In this document: positions 15,708 to 23,655 of the stretch, one piece after another
Layout of the letters: every line of letters begins with the position of its first letter
Position numbering within the stretch: position 1 is the first letter of the stretch
Assembly: GCA_903859155.1 (NCBI GenBank)
Contig: CAIOLO010000162.1
Coordinates: 1-64,000 of the forward strand
Reading direction: 5' to 3'
DNA from: an uncultured beta proteobacterium
GTDB taxonomy: Bacteria; Pseudomonadota; Gammaproteobacteria; Burkholderiales; SG8-39
DNA: 64,000 nucleotides
The notes under the pieces: model-generated
The model's database searches: none
Told to the model about the DNA's origin: nothing
Seen by the model: the letters and a program-made list of their open reading frames with translations, nothing else
Translations under genes and position numbers: made by a program

Positions 15708-15730
15708 GAATAATTATGAGTAACTTATTC
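15708..15730. promoter_or_regulatory. LysR-type dyad in the pirin/lysR divergent region
   Basis: GAATAA (15708-15713) and TTATTC (15725-15730) form an inverted repeat separated by 11 bp, the spacing of LysR-family boxes. It lies 17 bp before the lysR start. A second small dyad (AAGCA 15671-15675, TGCTT 15683-15687) is nearer the pirin gene. Either could be the regulator's site. Confidence 0.5.
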
Positions 15731-15747
15731 AAAATAATTGATTAACT

Positions 15748-16665
15748 ATGGCTGCCTTGAAAATCACCCTGGACTCACTTCAGGTCATTGATGCAATTGA
15801 TAGAAAAGGCAGCTATGCAGCGGCGGCTGAGGAACTGCACCGGGTGCCGTCGGCGCTCAGTTATTCAGTGCAGAGGCTGGAGCAGGATCTTGATGTGCAA
15901 CTGTTCGACCGCAGCGGCCACCGCGCACAACTGACCGGGGCCGGACGCGAACTGCTTGCCGAGGGCAGGCACTTGCTCAGGGCGGCGGGTGAACTCGAAT
16001 GCCGGGTGAAACGCGTCGCCACCGGCTGGGAAACCGAACTGCGCATCGCCGTGGATACCGTGATTGCGGTGCCGCGCCTGTTCCCGCTGATCGAAGCCTT
16101 CTACGCCGAAGGCTCGGGCACGCGCATCCGCATCAGCAGCGAGGTGCTTGGCGGCAGCTGGGATGCGCTTGCCGACAACCGCGCCGATCTGGTGTTCGGC
16201 GCATCCGGCGACGCGCCGCCGGGCGGCGGCTATACGGCGAAACTTCTGGGCTGGCGTGGCCATGCATACGCCGTAGCGCCGACGCATCCGCTCGCAGGCG
16301 AGTCCGGAGCGCTCAAGCGCGAGCAGATACTCGCGCATCGCGCCGTGGCCGTGGGCGATAGCTCGCGAAGTCTTGCGCCGAGATCGGTGGGCTTGCTCAC
16401 CGGTCAGGACGTGTTGACCGTCCCCGACATGGCGACCAAGGCGGCGGCGCAGATGGCGGGTCTGGGTTCGGGCTATCTGCCGGCGGCTATTGCGATGCCG
16501 CTTGCGAAGGCGGGCAAACTGGTGATCAAGGAGACCGAGGAGGACGCGATCGCGGCGAATCTTTACTACGCGTGGCGATCGGCGGATCGGGGAAAGGCGT
16601 TGCGCTGGTTCATCAAAAGCCTGGAGGACGAGAAAACCAGGACGGAGGTGCTGGAGCCGATCTGA
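15748..16665 (+). CDS. LysR-family transcriptional regulator
   Basis: A 305-residue LysR protein. The N-terminal winged helix-turn-helix is clear: LDSLQVIDAIDRKGSYAAAA, then SALSYSVQRLEQDL and LFDR. The substrate-binding domain follows from about residue 90. It is divergent to pirin-doxX, which is the usual arrangement for a LysR activator of that pair and for autorepression. The inducer is unknown. The ATG sits in an AT-rich divergent region (15637-15747) that holds two dyads. Confidence 0.92.
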   Translation: MAALKITLDSLQVIDAIDRKGSYAAAAEELHRVPSALSYSVQRLEQDLDVQLFDRSGHRAQLTGAGRELLAEGRHLLRAAGELECRVKRVATGWETELRIAVDTVIAVPRLFPLIEAFYAEGSGTRIRISSEVLGGSWDALADNRADLVFGASGDAPPGGGYTAKLLGWRGHAYAVAPTHPLAGESGALKREQILAHRAVAVGDSSRSLAPRSVGLLTGQDVLTVPDMATKAAAQMAGLGSGYLPAAIAMPLAKAGKLVIKETEEDAIAANLYYAWRSADRGKALRWFIKSLEDEKTRTEVLEPI

Positions 16666-16776
16666 GTCGGCTCAAGGAAAAACCGCAGCGGTGAAAAGCA
16701 GCGGTCGGCGGGATTCTGCCGAGTCCGAGGCATTCCGTCTGCTCCCGGCGACGCCGCCATCGGGCAGCGGGGCGGT

Positions 16777-17403
16777 TCAGAACTTCGGAAACCGTATGCG
16801 GCTGACCATGAGCGAACCCGATGCCGCGAACAACAGCACCAGAGGGTGAAGCGTGAATCCGGCAATTTCGACGCTGCCGAACCACAGCGAATCGCCCACC
16901 GCGCCCTGCAGGGCCGCGACGAACAGCATGACCACCAGCAGCAGCGACGAGGGGATCGGCGTTCCCTCGAAGTACTTCACCTTGTCGCCGCCATCGGACA
17001 ATGCTTCTGCGGTCACGTTGTAGCGCGCCAGGCGGGATACCCCGCAGGCGACAAAGCCGGCCAGGACAATCCGGTCGTACAGGCCCTGCATGCCGCAACC
17101 GTAGGCAATCACCGCCGGGGCCACGCCGAAGGAGATGACGTCGGCGAGCGAGTCGAGCTCGCGACCCATCGCCGAGGCCTTCTGCCGCCACCTGGCAATG
17201 CGTCCATCGAGCACATCGAAGACGCCCGCCGCGAGCACCATGCCGCAGGCGAAGTAGATGTGCATGACGTTGGTGGTCTGCAGGTAGGTCATCATGGAAA
17301 ACATCGCCCCGGTGCCGCACACCGCATTGGCCAGTGTGAACCAGTCGGCCAGATGGAATTCCCGGATCAGGGAAAAGGGTTTGTTCAATTTGAATAGGGC
17401 CAT
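16777..17403 (-). CDS. pssA: CDP-diacylglycerol-serine O-phosphatidyltransferase (PssA-like)
   Basis: A 208-residue integral membrane enzyme. The CDP-alcohol phosphotransferase motif D-G-x2-A-R-x8-G-x3-D-x3-D is present as LDGRIARW, then MGRELDSLAD. The segment SRLARYNV is typical of phosphatidylserine synthases. The product, phosphatidylserine, feeds phosphatidylethanolamine synthesis in the inner membrane. The frame extends 67 codons further upstream, but that stretch is basic and unlike the family, so I take the ATG at 17403 (MALFKLNKPF). No good ribosome site is seen there, so the start is moderately certain. Closely related CDP-alcohol transferases remain a possibility. Confidence 0.85.
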   Translation of the reverse strand: MALFKLNKPFSLIREFHLADWFTLANAVCGTGAMFSMMTYLQTTNVMHIYFACGMVLAAGVFDVLDGRIARWRQKASAMGRELDSLADVISFGVAPAVIAYGCGMQGLYDRIVLAGFVACGVSRLARYNVTAEALSDGGDKVKYFEGTPIPSSLLLVVMLFVAALQGAVGDSLWFGSVEIAGFTLHPLVLLFAASGSLMVSRIRFPKF

Positions 17404-17548
17404 AGAGGCCAAGGATAACGCACTGTGCCGGCAAGCGAGGGTCCGTATCTCTGTGATGGCGCAGCAAGCGGCAGTTTTTGTGCGGCAGCCGCGGCGCGTG
17501 GCCGCGCCACCGGTGGCATACTGGCAGTCGAACCTGAGGAGGATCGAC

Positions 17549-18532
17549 ATGCACACACCGGAATGCATCCGCCGGGCGGCGCTGGCCGCCATCGCCATCT
17601 GCACTCTTGTTTTTCCGCCGATCGCGCCGGCCCAGGACTATCCATCGAAACCGGTGAGGATCATCGTGCCTTATGCGCCGGGCGGTCCCACCGAATTCGT
17701 CTCCCGCACTGTGGGCGACGGACTCTCGAAGCGCCTCGGCCAGGGCTTCCTCATAGAAAGCCGTCCCGGCGCCAACACGCGCATCGGCACCGAAGCGGCC
17801 GCGCGCGCGCCCGCCGACGGCTATACGCTGTTGCTGGTGAGCACGCCGTTTTCCACCAACCCGGCTCTATTTGCATCGCTGCCTTATGACTCGGCGCGGG
17901 ATTTCAGGGCGGTGGTGCACATGGTGAATGTGCCGACCGCGATCTTCGTGCCGCAGGATTCGCCCATCAAGGACGTGCGCGAACTGGTCGCGCTGGCCAA
18001 GGCCAGGCCGGGCGAGGTGACCGTGGGTACCGCCGGCAACGCGACATCGACGCACCTGCTTCTGGAAAACCTCGGCATGCTGACTGGCGCGCAATTCACG
18101 CACGTTCCCTTCAAGGGTGATGCGCCCTCGGTGACCGAGCTAATCGCCGGCCGTATTACCGCCAGCATCAATCCGCTCGGGGTGCCGCTGCCGCATGTGA
18201 AATCGGGACGCCTTCGCGCCATCTCGGTCAATGTCGATCGTCGCCTGGCGCTGCTGCCGGATGTTGCCACGCTCACCGAGCAGGGCCTGAAAGAGGCAAC
18301 GTCCTCAACCTGGTTCGGCTTTGCGGCGCATGCGGGGGTGTCCAACGCCATCGTCGGCCGGCTCAATGCCGAGGCCGTGGCGATACTGGCGCAGCCCGAG
18401 GTGCGCGACCGTCTCGCCGATACCGGTCTGCTGACCGTGGGCGGAACGCCGGAGCAGTTCGACGCCCACATACGCGCCGAGATCCAGCGCTGGGGCACCG
18501 TGATCCGGGCGCGCGGCATCAAGGTCGAATAG
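17549..18532 (+). CDS. Bug/TctC-type periplasmic substrate-binding protein
   Basis: A 327-residue exported protein, second of this family in the window. The start ATG 17549 is fixed by a GAGGAGG ribosome site 6 bp before it. The signal peptide (residues 1-28) ends in APAQD, and the mature protein begins YPSKPVRIIVPYAPGGPTE. The RPGANTRIG block is typical. No tctAB genes accompany it, so it is an orphan Bug protein. The ligand is unknown. It precedes an Old Yellow Enzyme gene by 155 bp and is divergent to pssA; a functional link to either is not evident. Confidence 0.92.
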   Translation: MHTPECIRRAALAAIAICTLVFPPIAPAQDYPSKPVRIIVPYAPGGPTEFVSRTVGDGLSKRLGQGFLIESRPGANTRIGTEAAARAPADGYTLLLVSTPFSTNPALFASLPYDSARDFRAVVHMVNVPTAIFVPQDSPIKDVRELVALAKARPGEVTVGTAGNATSTHLLLENLGMLTGAQFTHVPFKGDAPSVTELIAGRITASINPLGVPLPHVKSGRLRAISVNVDRRLALLPDVATLTEQGLKEATSSTWFGFAAHAGVSNAIVGRLNAEAVAILAQPEVRDRLADTGLLTVGGTPEQFDAHIRAEIQRWGTVIRARGIKVE

Positions 18533-18687
18533 GGACGCCTGCTCTCCCGAATATCGAGCCCAGGCCCGCGCAGGGGTATTGCTTCGGCATCCTGAGCCGC
18601 CTTGCCGGGCTGGAATGGTCTTGCGCTTCGTCCGTGCTAGGATCGCCCGCGATTTTTCCTTAATCTCAAATTTCACAGGCTCTGCTC

Positions 18688-19764
18688 ATGACATCGGCTC
18701 TGTTTTCGCCTTTTACACTGCGCGGTTTGACGATTGCCAACCGCATCATGCTCTCGCCGCTTTGCCAGTACTCCAGCGTCGATGGCTGCATGAACGACTG
18801 GCAAATGACCCACCTTGGGATGTACTCCATGTCCGGCGCAGCCTTCGTGTGTTTCGAGATGACCGACGTGGAACCGGTCGGGCGCATTACCCATGGTTGT
18901 TCGGGCTTGTATAACGATGAGCAGGAAGCGGCGCTTGCCCGCGTGCTGGCCCATTGCCGCAAATATGGCCAGGCGAAATATGCGCTGCAGATCGCGCACG
19001 CGGGACGCCGTGCGTCGAAGCGGGCGCCCTTCGAGGGCAGCAAGCCGATTTCAGTTGCGGCTGGCGGCTGGCAGACCGTGGCGCCTTCGGCCATTCCCGA
19101 AGGCGACGGCAGCGACCCGCCGCATGCGTTGACGCGTGAGGAGATCAAGTCGCTGGTGGAAAAGTTTGCCGCCGCAACCCGGCGTGCGGCGCGCGTGGGC
19201 TTCGATGCGATCGAGTTGCACGGCGCGCATGGCTACCTGTTGCACCAGTTTCTGTCGCCGCTGTCCAATCAGCGCGACGATGAATACGGCGGTTCGCTCG
19301 AGAACCGCATGCGCTTTCCGCTTGAAGTGTTTGCCGCGATGCGCGCCGTGTGGCCCGCCGACAAACCCCTCGGTGTGCGCATCTCCTGCAGCGAATGGAT
19401 GCCCGGCGGCTGGGAGGCCGATGACGCGGTGGCGCTCTCTCACGAGCTGAAAAAACTCGGCTGCGACTGGATCGATGCCTCCAGCGGCGCCGGCTACAAG
19501 CAGGCGAAAATTCCCTACGCACCCGGCTATCAGGTGCCCTTTGCAGAGCGCATCCGCAGGGAAGTGAAAATTCCGACCATCGCCGTGGGCCTGATCACCG
19601 AGTACGAGCATGCCGAGAAAATCGTCGCCAGCGGCCAGGCCGATATCGTGGCGCTCGGGCGCGGCCTGATGTGGAATCCGCGCTGGGGCTGGCATGCGGC
19701 CAAGGCACTGGGGGTGAATCTGGAGATTGCGCCGCAGTATCTGCGGGTGCGACCTGGGGCCTGA
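18688..19764 (+). CDS. Old Yellow Enzyme family NADH:flavin oxidoreductase (YqjM class)
   Basis: A 358-residue FMN-dependent TIM-barrel enzyme. The N-terminal PLCQYSS carries the Cys characteristic of class II (YqjM/XenA-like) enzymes. HAGRRAS, the catalytic region HGAHGYLLHQFLSPLSNQR and the phosphate-binding region VALGRGLMWNPRW are all present. The family reduces activated C=C bonds of enones or xenobiotics using NAD(P)H. A TGCTAGGAT extended -10 (18635-18643) could drive it. A strong terminator follows, so the gene ends the accessory region before the dcw cluster. Confidence 0.92.
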   Translation: MTSALFSPFTLRGLTIANRIMLSPLCQYSSVDGCMNDWQMTHLGMYSMSGAAFVCFEMTDVEPVGRITHGCSGLYNDEQEAALARVLAHCRKYGQAKYALQIAHAGRRASKRAPFEGSKPISVAAGGWQTVAPSAIPEGDGSDPPHALTREEIKSLVEKFAAATRRAARVGFDAIELHGAHGYLLHQFLSPLSNQRDDEYGGSLENRMRFPLEVFAAMRAVWPADKPLGVRISCSEWMPGGWEADDAVALSHELKKLGCDWIDASSGAGYKQAKIPYAPGYQVPFAERIRREVKIPTIAVGLITEYEHAEKIVASGQADIVALGRGLMWNPRWGWHAAKALGVNLEIAPQYLRVRPGA

Positions 19765-19789
19765 ACTCGTTACGGGGCAGGATTTTTGG

Positions 19790-19826
19790 GGCCGGCAGGT
19801 GAAAACCTGCCGGCCTTTTTGTTTTT
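19790..19826 (+). terminator. Intrinsic terminator after the Old Yellow Enzyme gene
   Basis: A perfect 10-bp GC-rich stem (19790-19799 with 19806-19815), loop TGAAAA, then TTTTTGTTTTT. This is the clearest rho-independent terminator in the window and separates the accessory genes from the dcw cluster. Confidence 0.92.
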
Positions 19827-20012
19827 AGTGGGGTTTCCACTGAAATCATGTGGAAATCCTTCCCACTTGTGGGTATGTCCTTAATTATTCTTAAGGCTAT
19901 ACATTCATTAGCATTTATAACTTATTGTATTAAAATAAATAAAAATTGACGAAACAGTTGGGAAAAGTGTCTTAAGTCCCTGTCGCCGTTACAAAATTTC
20001 CTAATTTCCTCC
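19827..20012. other. AT-rich non-coding stretch before the dcw promoter
   Basis: Together with the terminator and the mra leader, this is part of a 337-bp gene-free interval. The stretch is markedly AT-rich against a GC-rich background. A second weak promoter-like TTGACG lies at 19946-19951 without a convincing -10. No ORF or RNA gene is seen. Confidence 0.6.
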
Positions 20013-20041
20013 TTGACCCTCGAAATATTATGGTCTAAAGT
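20013..20041 (+). promoter_or_regulatory. Main promoter of the dcw cluster (Pmra)
   Basis: TTGACC (20013-20018), a 17-bp spacer and TAAAGT (20036-20041) fit sigma-70. The predicted start, near 20048, lies just before three MraZ-type repeats. Confidence 0.7.
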
Positions 20042-20050
20042 GGTATTTAG

Positions 20051-20075
20051 TAGGGTTTGGTGGGAATTTATGGGA
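20051..20075. promoter_or_regulatory. MraZ operator: three 10-bp-spaced TGGG-type repeats
   Basis: TAGGG (20051), TGGGA (20061) and TGGGA (20071) recur every 10 bp, one helical turn. E. coli MraZ binds TGGGN direct repeats with 5-bp spacers in front of its own gene. The repeats cover the predicted transcription start, so binding would repress the whole cluster. Confidence 0.75.
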
Positions 20076-20101
20076 AATTCCTGCCGCGCAAGGGGAATTC
20101 T

Positions 20102-20545
20102 TTGTTTCAGGGGGCGACCGAACTCACTCTAGATGCCAAAGGCCGGCTTGCGGTGCCGACCCGGCATCGTGACGCCCTGCTTTCGGGCGGGCGGGCTGTC
20201 GTTCTGACGGCGCATCCCGATCGCTGCGTGTTGCTGTACCCGCGCGTTTCCTGGGAGCCGATCGGGGCGCGCGTTCAAGCGCTTTCGTCTTTCAATGAAC
20301 AGGCGCGCATGTGGCAGCGTCTGCTGGTGGGATTCGCAGAAGAACTCGAACTGGATGCGCAGGGTCGCATCCTCGTTTCCCCGGCGTTGCGCAAATTCGC
20401 AGCGCTGAAAAAAGACGTGATGCTGGTCGGCCAGGGCAGCCACTTTGAAATCTGGGACGTCGAGTCCTGGGATCAAAAGCTCTCGCAGGCGCTGGCGCAG
20501 GCCGGCTCCTCAGCGCCGCCGGGCACCGACAACTTTGCGCTGTGA
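20102..20545 (+). CDS. mraZ: Transcriptional regulator MraZ
   Basis: A 147-residue protein with two AbrB-like halves, each with the family signature: [15 protein letters not shown] at the N-terminus and [14 protein letters not shown] in the second half. MraZ binds repeats in front of its own operon and represses dcw expression. The start is taken as TTG 20102, because homologues begin MFQGA/MFRGA and AAGGGG lies 6 bp upstream. A longer frame from 20057 would read through the MraZ operator and is rejected. It overlaps rsmH by 4 bp. Confidence 0.93.
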   Translation: MFQGATELTLDAKGRLAVPTRHRDALLSGGRAVVLTAHPDRCVLLYPRVSWEPIGARVQALSSFNEQARMWQRLLVGFAEELELDAQGRILVSPALRKFAALKKDVMLVGQGSHFEIWDVESWDQKLSQALAQAGSSAPPGTDNFAL

Positions 20546-21468
20546 ACCATGAACCTGTCCTCGCGCATGAAGCCATTGAGTTACTGCAGATCGATCTGCA
20601 CAGAGACGCTGTTTTCGTCGATGCAACGTTTGGCCGGGGAGGGCACGCCAGGCTGATTCTCGAACGTCTCGGACCACGGGGGCGCCTGGTGGCGCTGGAC
20701 CGCGATCCGCAGGCCATCGAGGCCGGCAGGCAAATGCAGGATCCGCGGCTGGAACTGGTGCATGCGCGCTTTGGCCTGCTCGACGAGGTAATGAAGGCGC
20801 GCGCTGTGACAGAAGTGGCGGGAGTGTTGATCGACCTGGGTGTGTCTTCACCGCAGATCGACGACCCGGAGCGCGGATTCAGCTTCCGCGGCGACGGGCC
20901 GCTCGACATGCGCATGGACACCACGCAGGGGGAAACGGTGGCGCAGTGGCTGGACCGTGCGGACGAAGGCGACATAAGGGAGGTAATAAGAAGCCATGGG
21001 GAAGAACGGTTTGCTAAACAGATTGCAAAGGCGATTGTTGCTGCTCGGCAGGGAGGGCCTATCACCCGTACCGGGCAGCTTGCCGACCTCGTGGGTGCGG
21101 CCGTCTGGACGCGTGAGCCTGGCCAGAATCCGGCGACGCGCACGTTTCAAGCTCTACGGATTCACATCAATCAGGAGCTTGAAGAATTGTCGGTAGTGCT
21201 TCCCCAGGCGGTGTCTGTCCTGTCCCCCGGCGGCAGGCTGGCGGTCATCAGCTTTCACTCGCTGGAGGATCGCATCGTCAAGCGCTTTATGCGGGCCGGT
21301 GCGAATCCCGGGGAGATGCCCGAGAAACTGCCGATTCGCGCCGCGCAACTGCCCCCGCCTTCGCTGCGTCTGGTGGGCAAGGCGGTGCGCCCGGGCGAGG
21401 CGGAAATCCGCGCCAATGCGCGCTCCCGCAGCGCCACCCTGAGGGTGGCGGAGAAAATCGAACGATGA
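20542..21468 (+). CDS. rsmH: 16S rRNA (cytosine-1402-N4)-methyltransferase RsmH (MraW)
   Basis: A 308-residue SAM-dependent methyltransferase that modifies C1402 in the ribosomal decoding centre. It begins [10 protein letters not shown] and has the SAM-binding [11 protein letters not shown] (about 25-35), plus [20 protein letters not shown]. The C-terminal [17 protein letters not shown] is conserved. The start is GTG, overlapping the mraZ stop as GTGA. Its stop overlaps the ATG of a 43-codon mini-ORF (ATGA) that leads to ftsL. Confidence 0.96.
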   Translation: MNHEPVLAHEAIELLQIDLHRDAVFVDATFGRGGHARLILERLGPRGRLVALDRDPQAIEAGRQMQDPRLELVHARFGLLDEVMKARAVTEVAGVLIDLGVSSPQIDDPERGFSFRGDGPLDMRMDTTQGETVAQWLDRADEGDIREVIRSHGEERFAKQIAKAIVAARQGGPITRTGQLADLVGAAVWTREPGQNPATRTFQALRIHINQELEELSVVLPQAVSVLSPGGRLAVISFHSLEDRIVKRFMRAGANPGEMPEKLPIRAAQLPPPSLRLVGKAVRPGEAEIRANARSRSATLRVAEKIER

Positions 21469-21596
21469 ACCGGGAATTCGCAAGCCGGCATCCCCTGGTC
21501 GAAGCGTCGGATGCCATTTTTGATCGTTTTTGCTCCGCGCTCCGGCCGCAATTCCAGGGCTGCATCGCGGTTCGTGCAGGGGTTTTTGTCGCATGA
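21465..21596 (+). other. 43-codon mini-ORF bridging rsmH and ftsL (candidate translational relay)
   Basis: The ATG at 21465 overlaps the rsmH stop as ATGA. The frame ([16 protein letters not shown]...) ends in a TGA at 21594-21596 that overlaps the ftsL ATG, again as ATGA. It therefore exactly fills the 124-bp gap. No family is recognised, and the peptide may be irrelevant while its translation keeps ribosomes moving to ftsL. It is not a displaced FtsL start, since FtsL is complete in its own frame. Confidence 0.4.
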
Positions 21597-21865
21597 CACG
21601 CCTGAACCTCATGCTGCTCGCCGTACTGATCGCCTGCGCGCTCGGATTGGTGAATTCGCAGCATCAGGCCAGAAAACTGTTCACTTCCCTGGAAGAGGAA
21701 AGTGAGCGCGCGCGGCAACTGGAGGTCGAATTCGGCCAGCTGCAACTGGAGCAAAGCACCTGGGCGATGCATGCGCGCATCGAAAAAATCGCGGGGCAGA
21801 CGCTGCGCATGCGTGCGCCGGACGCGCGCCGCATCCAGCTGGTCCCCGCGGAGGGTGCGCAATGA
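21593..21865 (+). CDS. ftsL: Cell division protein FtsL
   Basis: A 90-residue bitopic protein: a short cytoplasmic start, one membrane helix (residues 4-20, LNLMLLAVLIACALGLV), then a periplasmic leucine-zipper-like coiled coil with QLEVEFGQLQLEQSTWA. FtsL forms a subcomplex with FtsB and FtsQ that activates FtsW-FtsI at the septum. CAGGGG lies about 9-10 bp before the ATG. Its stop overlaps ftsI (ATGA). Length and position match betaproteobacterial FtsL. Confidence 0.92.
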   Translation: MTRLNLMLLAVLIACALGLVNSQHQARKLFTSLEEESERARQLEVEFGQLQLEQSTWAMHARIEKIAGQTLRMRAPDARRIQLVPAEGAQ

Positions 21866-23592
21866 ATTTCGCCACCAGCCCGGTGCTCGACCTGCGCCTG
21901 CCGCTGTGGCGCTCGCGTTTGCTGTTGGTGATATTTGCCGCCGGATTTGCCGCGCTGGCGGTGCGCGCGGCCTACCTGCAGGGATGGAACAACGATTTTC
22001 TGCGCGCCAAGGGCGAGTCCCGTTACAGTCGCGTTCTCGAGATCACCGCCAATCGCGGCCGCATCAGCGATCGCAACGGCGAGGTGCTCGCGATGTCCAC
22101 GCCGGTGAAGTCCATCGGGGCGATTCGCGACGAGGTCAAGCTGGACAATGCCATGCTGGCGCGCCTGGCGCCGTTGCTGGGGATCTCCGGCGAGGACATC
22201 AGGAAGCGCATCCAGTCGACCGAGAGCGATTTCGTCTACCTGAAGCGCCAGGTGCCCCCGGAGATCGCCGACCGCATCGCCGAATTGCGCATCCCCGGCA
22301 TCTTCCAGAACCGCGAGTACCGGCGCTACTACCCCGGCGGAGAAGTGATGGCGCATGTGCTGGGATTCACCGGCGCGGAGGACTCGGGGCAGGAGGGCAT
22401 TGAACTGGCGTTTCAGGAGCAGCTCGCGGGCAAGGCGGGCAGCCGCAAGGTGATTCGCGACCGCATGGGCCAGATTGTCGAAGACATGGAATCGATCAAG
22501 CCGGCGCAGGAAGGCAAGGACCTCATCCTTTCCATCGACGCGAAGATACAGAGCCACGCCTTTTCGCAATTGAAGGCCGCCATTGACGAAAATCGTGCCA
22601 AGGCCGGCGCCGTGCTGGTGCTCGATGTGAGCACCGGAGAGGTGCTCGCGCTGGCCAACCTTCCGTCGTACAACCCCAACAACCGCGCGCATCTTGCCGG
22701 GGCGCAACTGCGCAACCGCGTGCTCACCGACACCTTCGAGCCCGGATCCACCATGAAGCCCTTCACCATCGCGCTCGCGCTGGAGGAGGGCAAGGTCAGG
22801 CCCGATACGATGATCCAGACCTCGCCGGGCAAGCTCACCATCGGACGCGCGACGATCAGCGATGCGCATCCGCTGGGCACGCTCAGCGTGTCCCAGGTGA
22901 TTCAGAAATCGAGCAACGTGGGGACTTCCAAGATCGCGCTGACGCTCACGCGCGAGGACATGTGGGAGATGTTCAACAAGTCCGGCTTTGGAAGCATCCC
23001 CAGCGTGCCATTTCCGGGAGCGGTTTCGGGAAAGCTGCGCCCCCACAATACCTGGCGCCCGATCGAGCAGGTCACCATGTCCTATGGTTATGGACTGTCG
23101 GTGTCGCTGTTTCAGCTCGCGCAGGCCTACACGATCTTCGCGCGCGACGGCGAACTGGTGCCGGTTTCATTCGTCAAGAACTCCGGCGTGGTGCCGGGCA
23201 GGCAGATTATTTCCGCGGAAACCGCGCGCGCGGTTCGCGCCATGCTCGAGGCCGCGGCAGGGCCCGGGGGCACCGCGCCCAAGGCGCAGATCATGGGCTA
23301 CCGCGTCGCCGGCAAGACCGGCACCGCATACAAGCAGGAAGGCTCCGGCTATTCCGGCCACAAGTATCGCGCCTCCTTCGTCGGTTTCGCGCCGGTCAGC
23401 AATCCCAGGCTGGTGGTGGCGGTGACCATCGACGAGCCTTCCGCTGGCAAGCATTTTGGCGGTGATGTTGCGGCACCGGTGTTTGCAAAACTGATGGAGG
23501 GCGCGCTGCGCAGCCTGGGCGTGCTCCCCGATGCGCCGATGCAACCGGTGAAACTCCCCGCCGAGAGCGAGCGCATCGAGGAGAGCATCTGA
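21862..23592 (+). CDS. ftsI: Septal peptidoglycan transpeptidase FtsI (PBP3)
   Basis: A 576-residue class B penicillin-binding protein. A membrane anchor (about 18-38) is followed by the PBP dimer domain and the transpeptidase domain. The active-site motifs are S296-T-M-K299 (EPGSTMKPF), S350-S-N352 and K485-T-G487. It cross-links septal peptidoglycan together with the polymerase FtsW, which is encoded downstream. It overlaps ftsL by 4 bp. After its stop a 19-codon mini-ORF starts in a TGATG overlap and leads to murE. Confidence 0.97.
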   Translation: MNFATSPVLDLRLPLWRSRLLLVIFAAGFAALAVRAAYLQGWNNDFLRAKGESRYSRVLEITANRGRISDRNGEVLAMSTPVKSIGAIRDEVKLDNAMLARLAPLLGISGEDIRKRIQSTESDFVYLKRQVPPEIADRIAELRIPGIFQNREYRRYYPGGEVMAHVLGFTGAEDSGQEGIELAFQEQLAGKAGSRKVIRDRMGQIVEDMESIKPAQEGKDLILSIDAKIQSHAFSQLKAAIDENRAKAGAVLVLDVSTGEVLALANLPSYNPNNRAHLAGAQLRNRVLTDTFEPGSTMKPFTIALALEEGKVRPDTMIQTSPGKLTIGRATISDAHPLGTLSVSQVIQKSSNVGTSKIALTLTREDMWEMFNKSGFGSIPSVPFPGAVSGKLRPHNTWRPIEQVTMSYGYGLSVSLFQLAQAYTIFARDGELVPVSFVKNSGVVPGRQIISAETARAVRAMLEAAAGPGGTAPKAQIMGYRVAGKTGTAYKQEGSGYSGHKYRASFVGFAPVSNPRLVVAVTIDEPSAGKHFGGDVAAPVFAKLMEGALRSLGVLPDAPMQPVKLPAESERIEESI

Positions 23593-23651
23593 TGTCGAAC
23601 TTCCTGGCCGGCGCTCAAGCGGGAAGCTGGTGCAGTCAATGGGCGCGGTGA
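23592..23651 (+). other. 19-codon mini-ORF between ftsI and murE (candidate relay)
   Basis: ATG 23592 shares its A with the ftsI stop (TGATG). The frame MSNFLAGAQAGSWCSQWAR ends at 23651, only 4 nt before the murE ATG. It is the weakest member of the mini-ORF set because its stop does not overlap the next start. Confidence 0.25.
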
Positions 23652-23655
23652 CGGC

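Noticed and set aside
16666-16776. Terminator between lysR and pssA
   Set aside because: Direct GCAGCGGT repeats and short dyads exist, but no stable stem with a T-run could be drawn.
16777-17604. Longer PssA with a 67-residue N-terminal extension
   Set aside because: The extension is basic and Cys/Arg-rich, unlike the family, and crosses the likely divergent promoter region with the Bug gene.
20057-20101. Earlier start of mraZ
   Set aside because: It would translate the MraZ boxes and add 15 residues that homologues lack; TTG 20102 has a good ribosome site.
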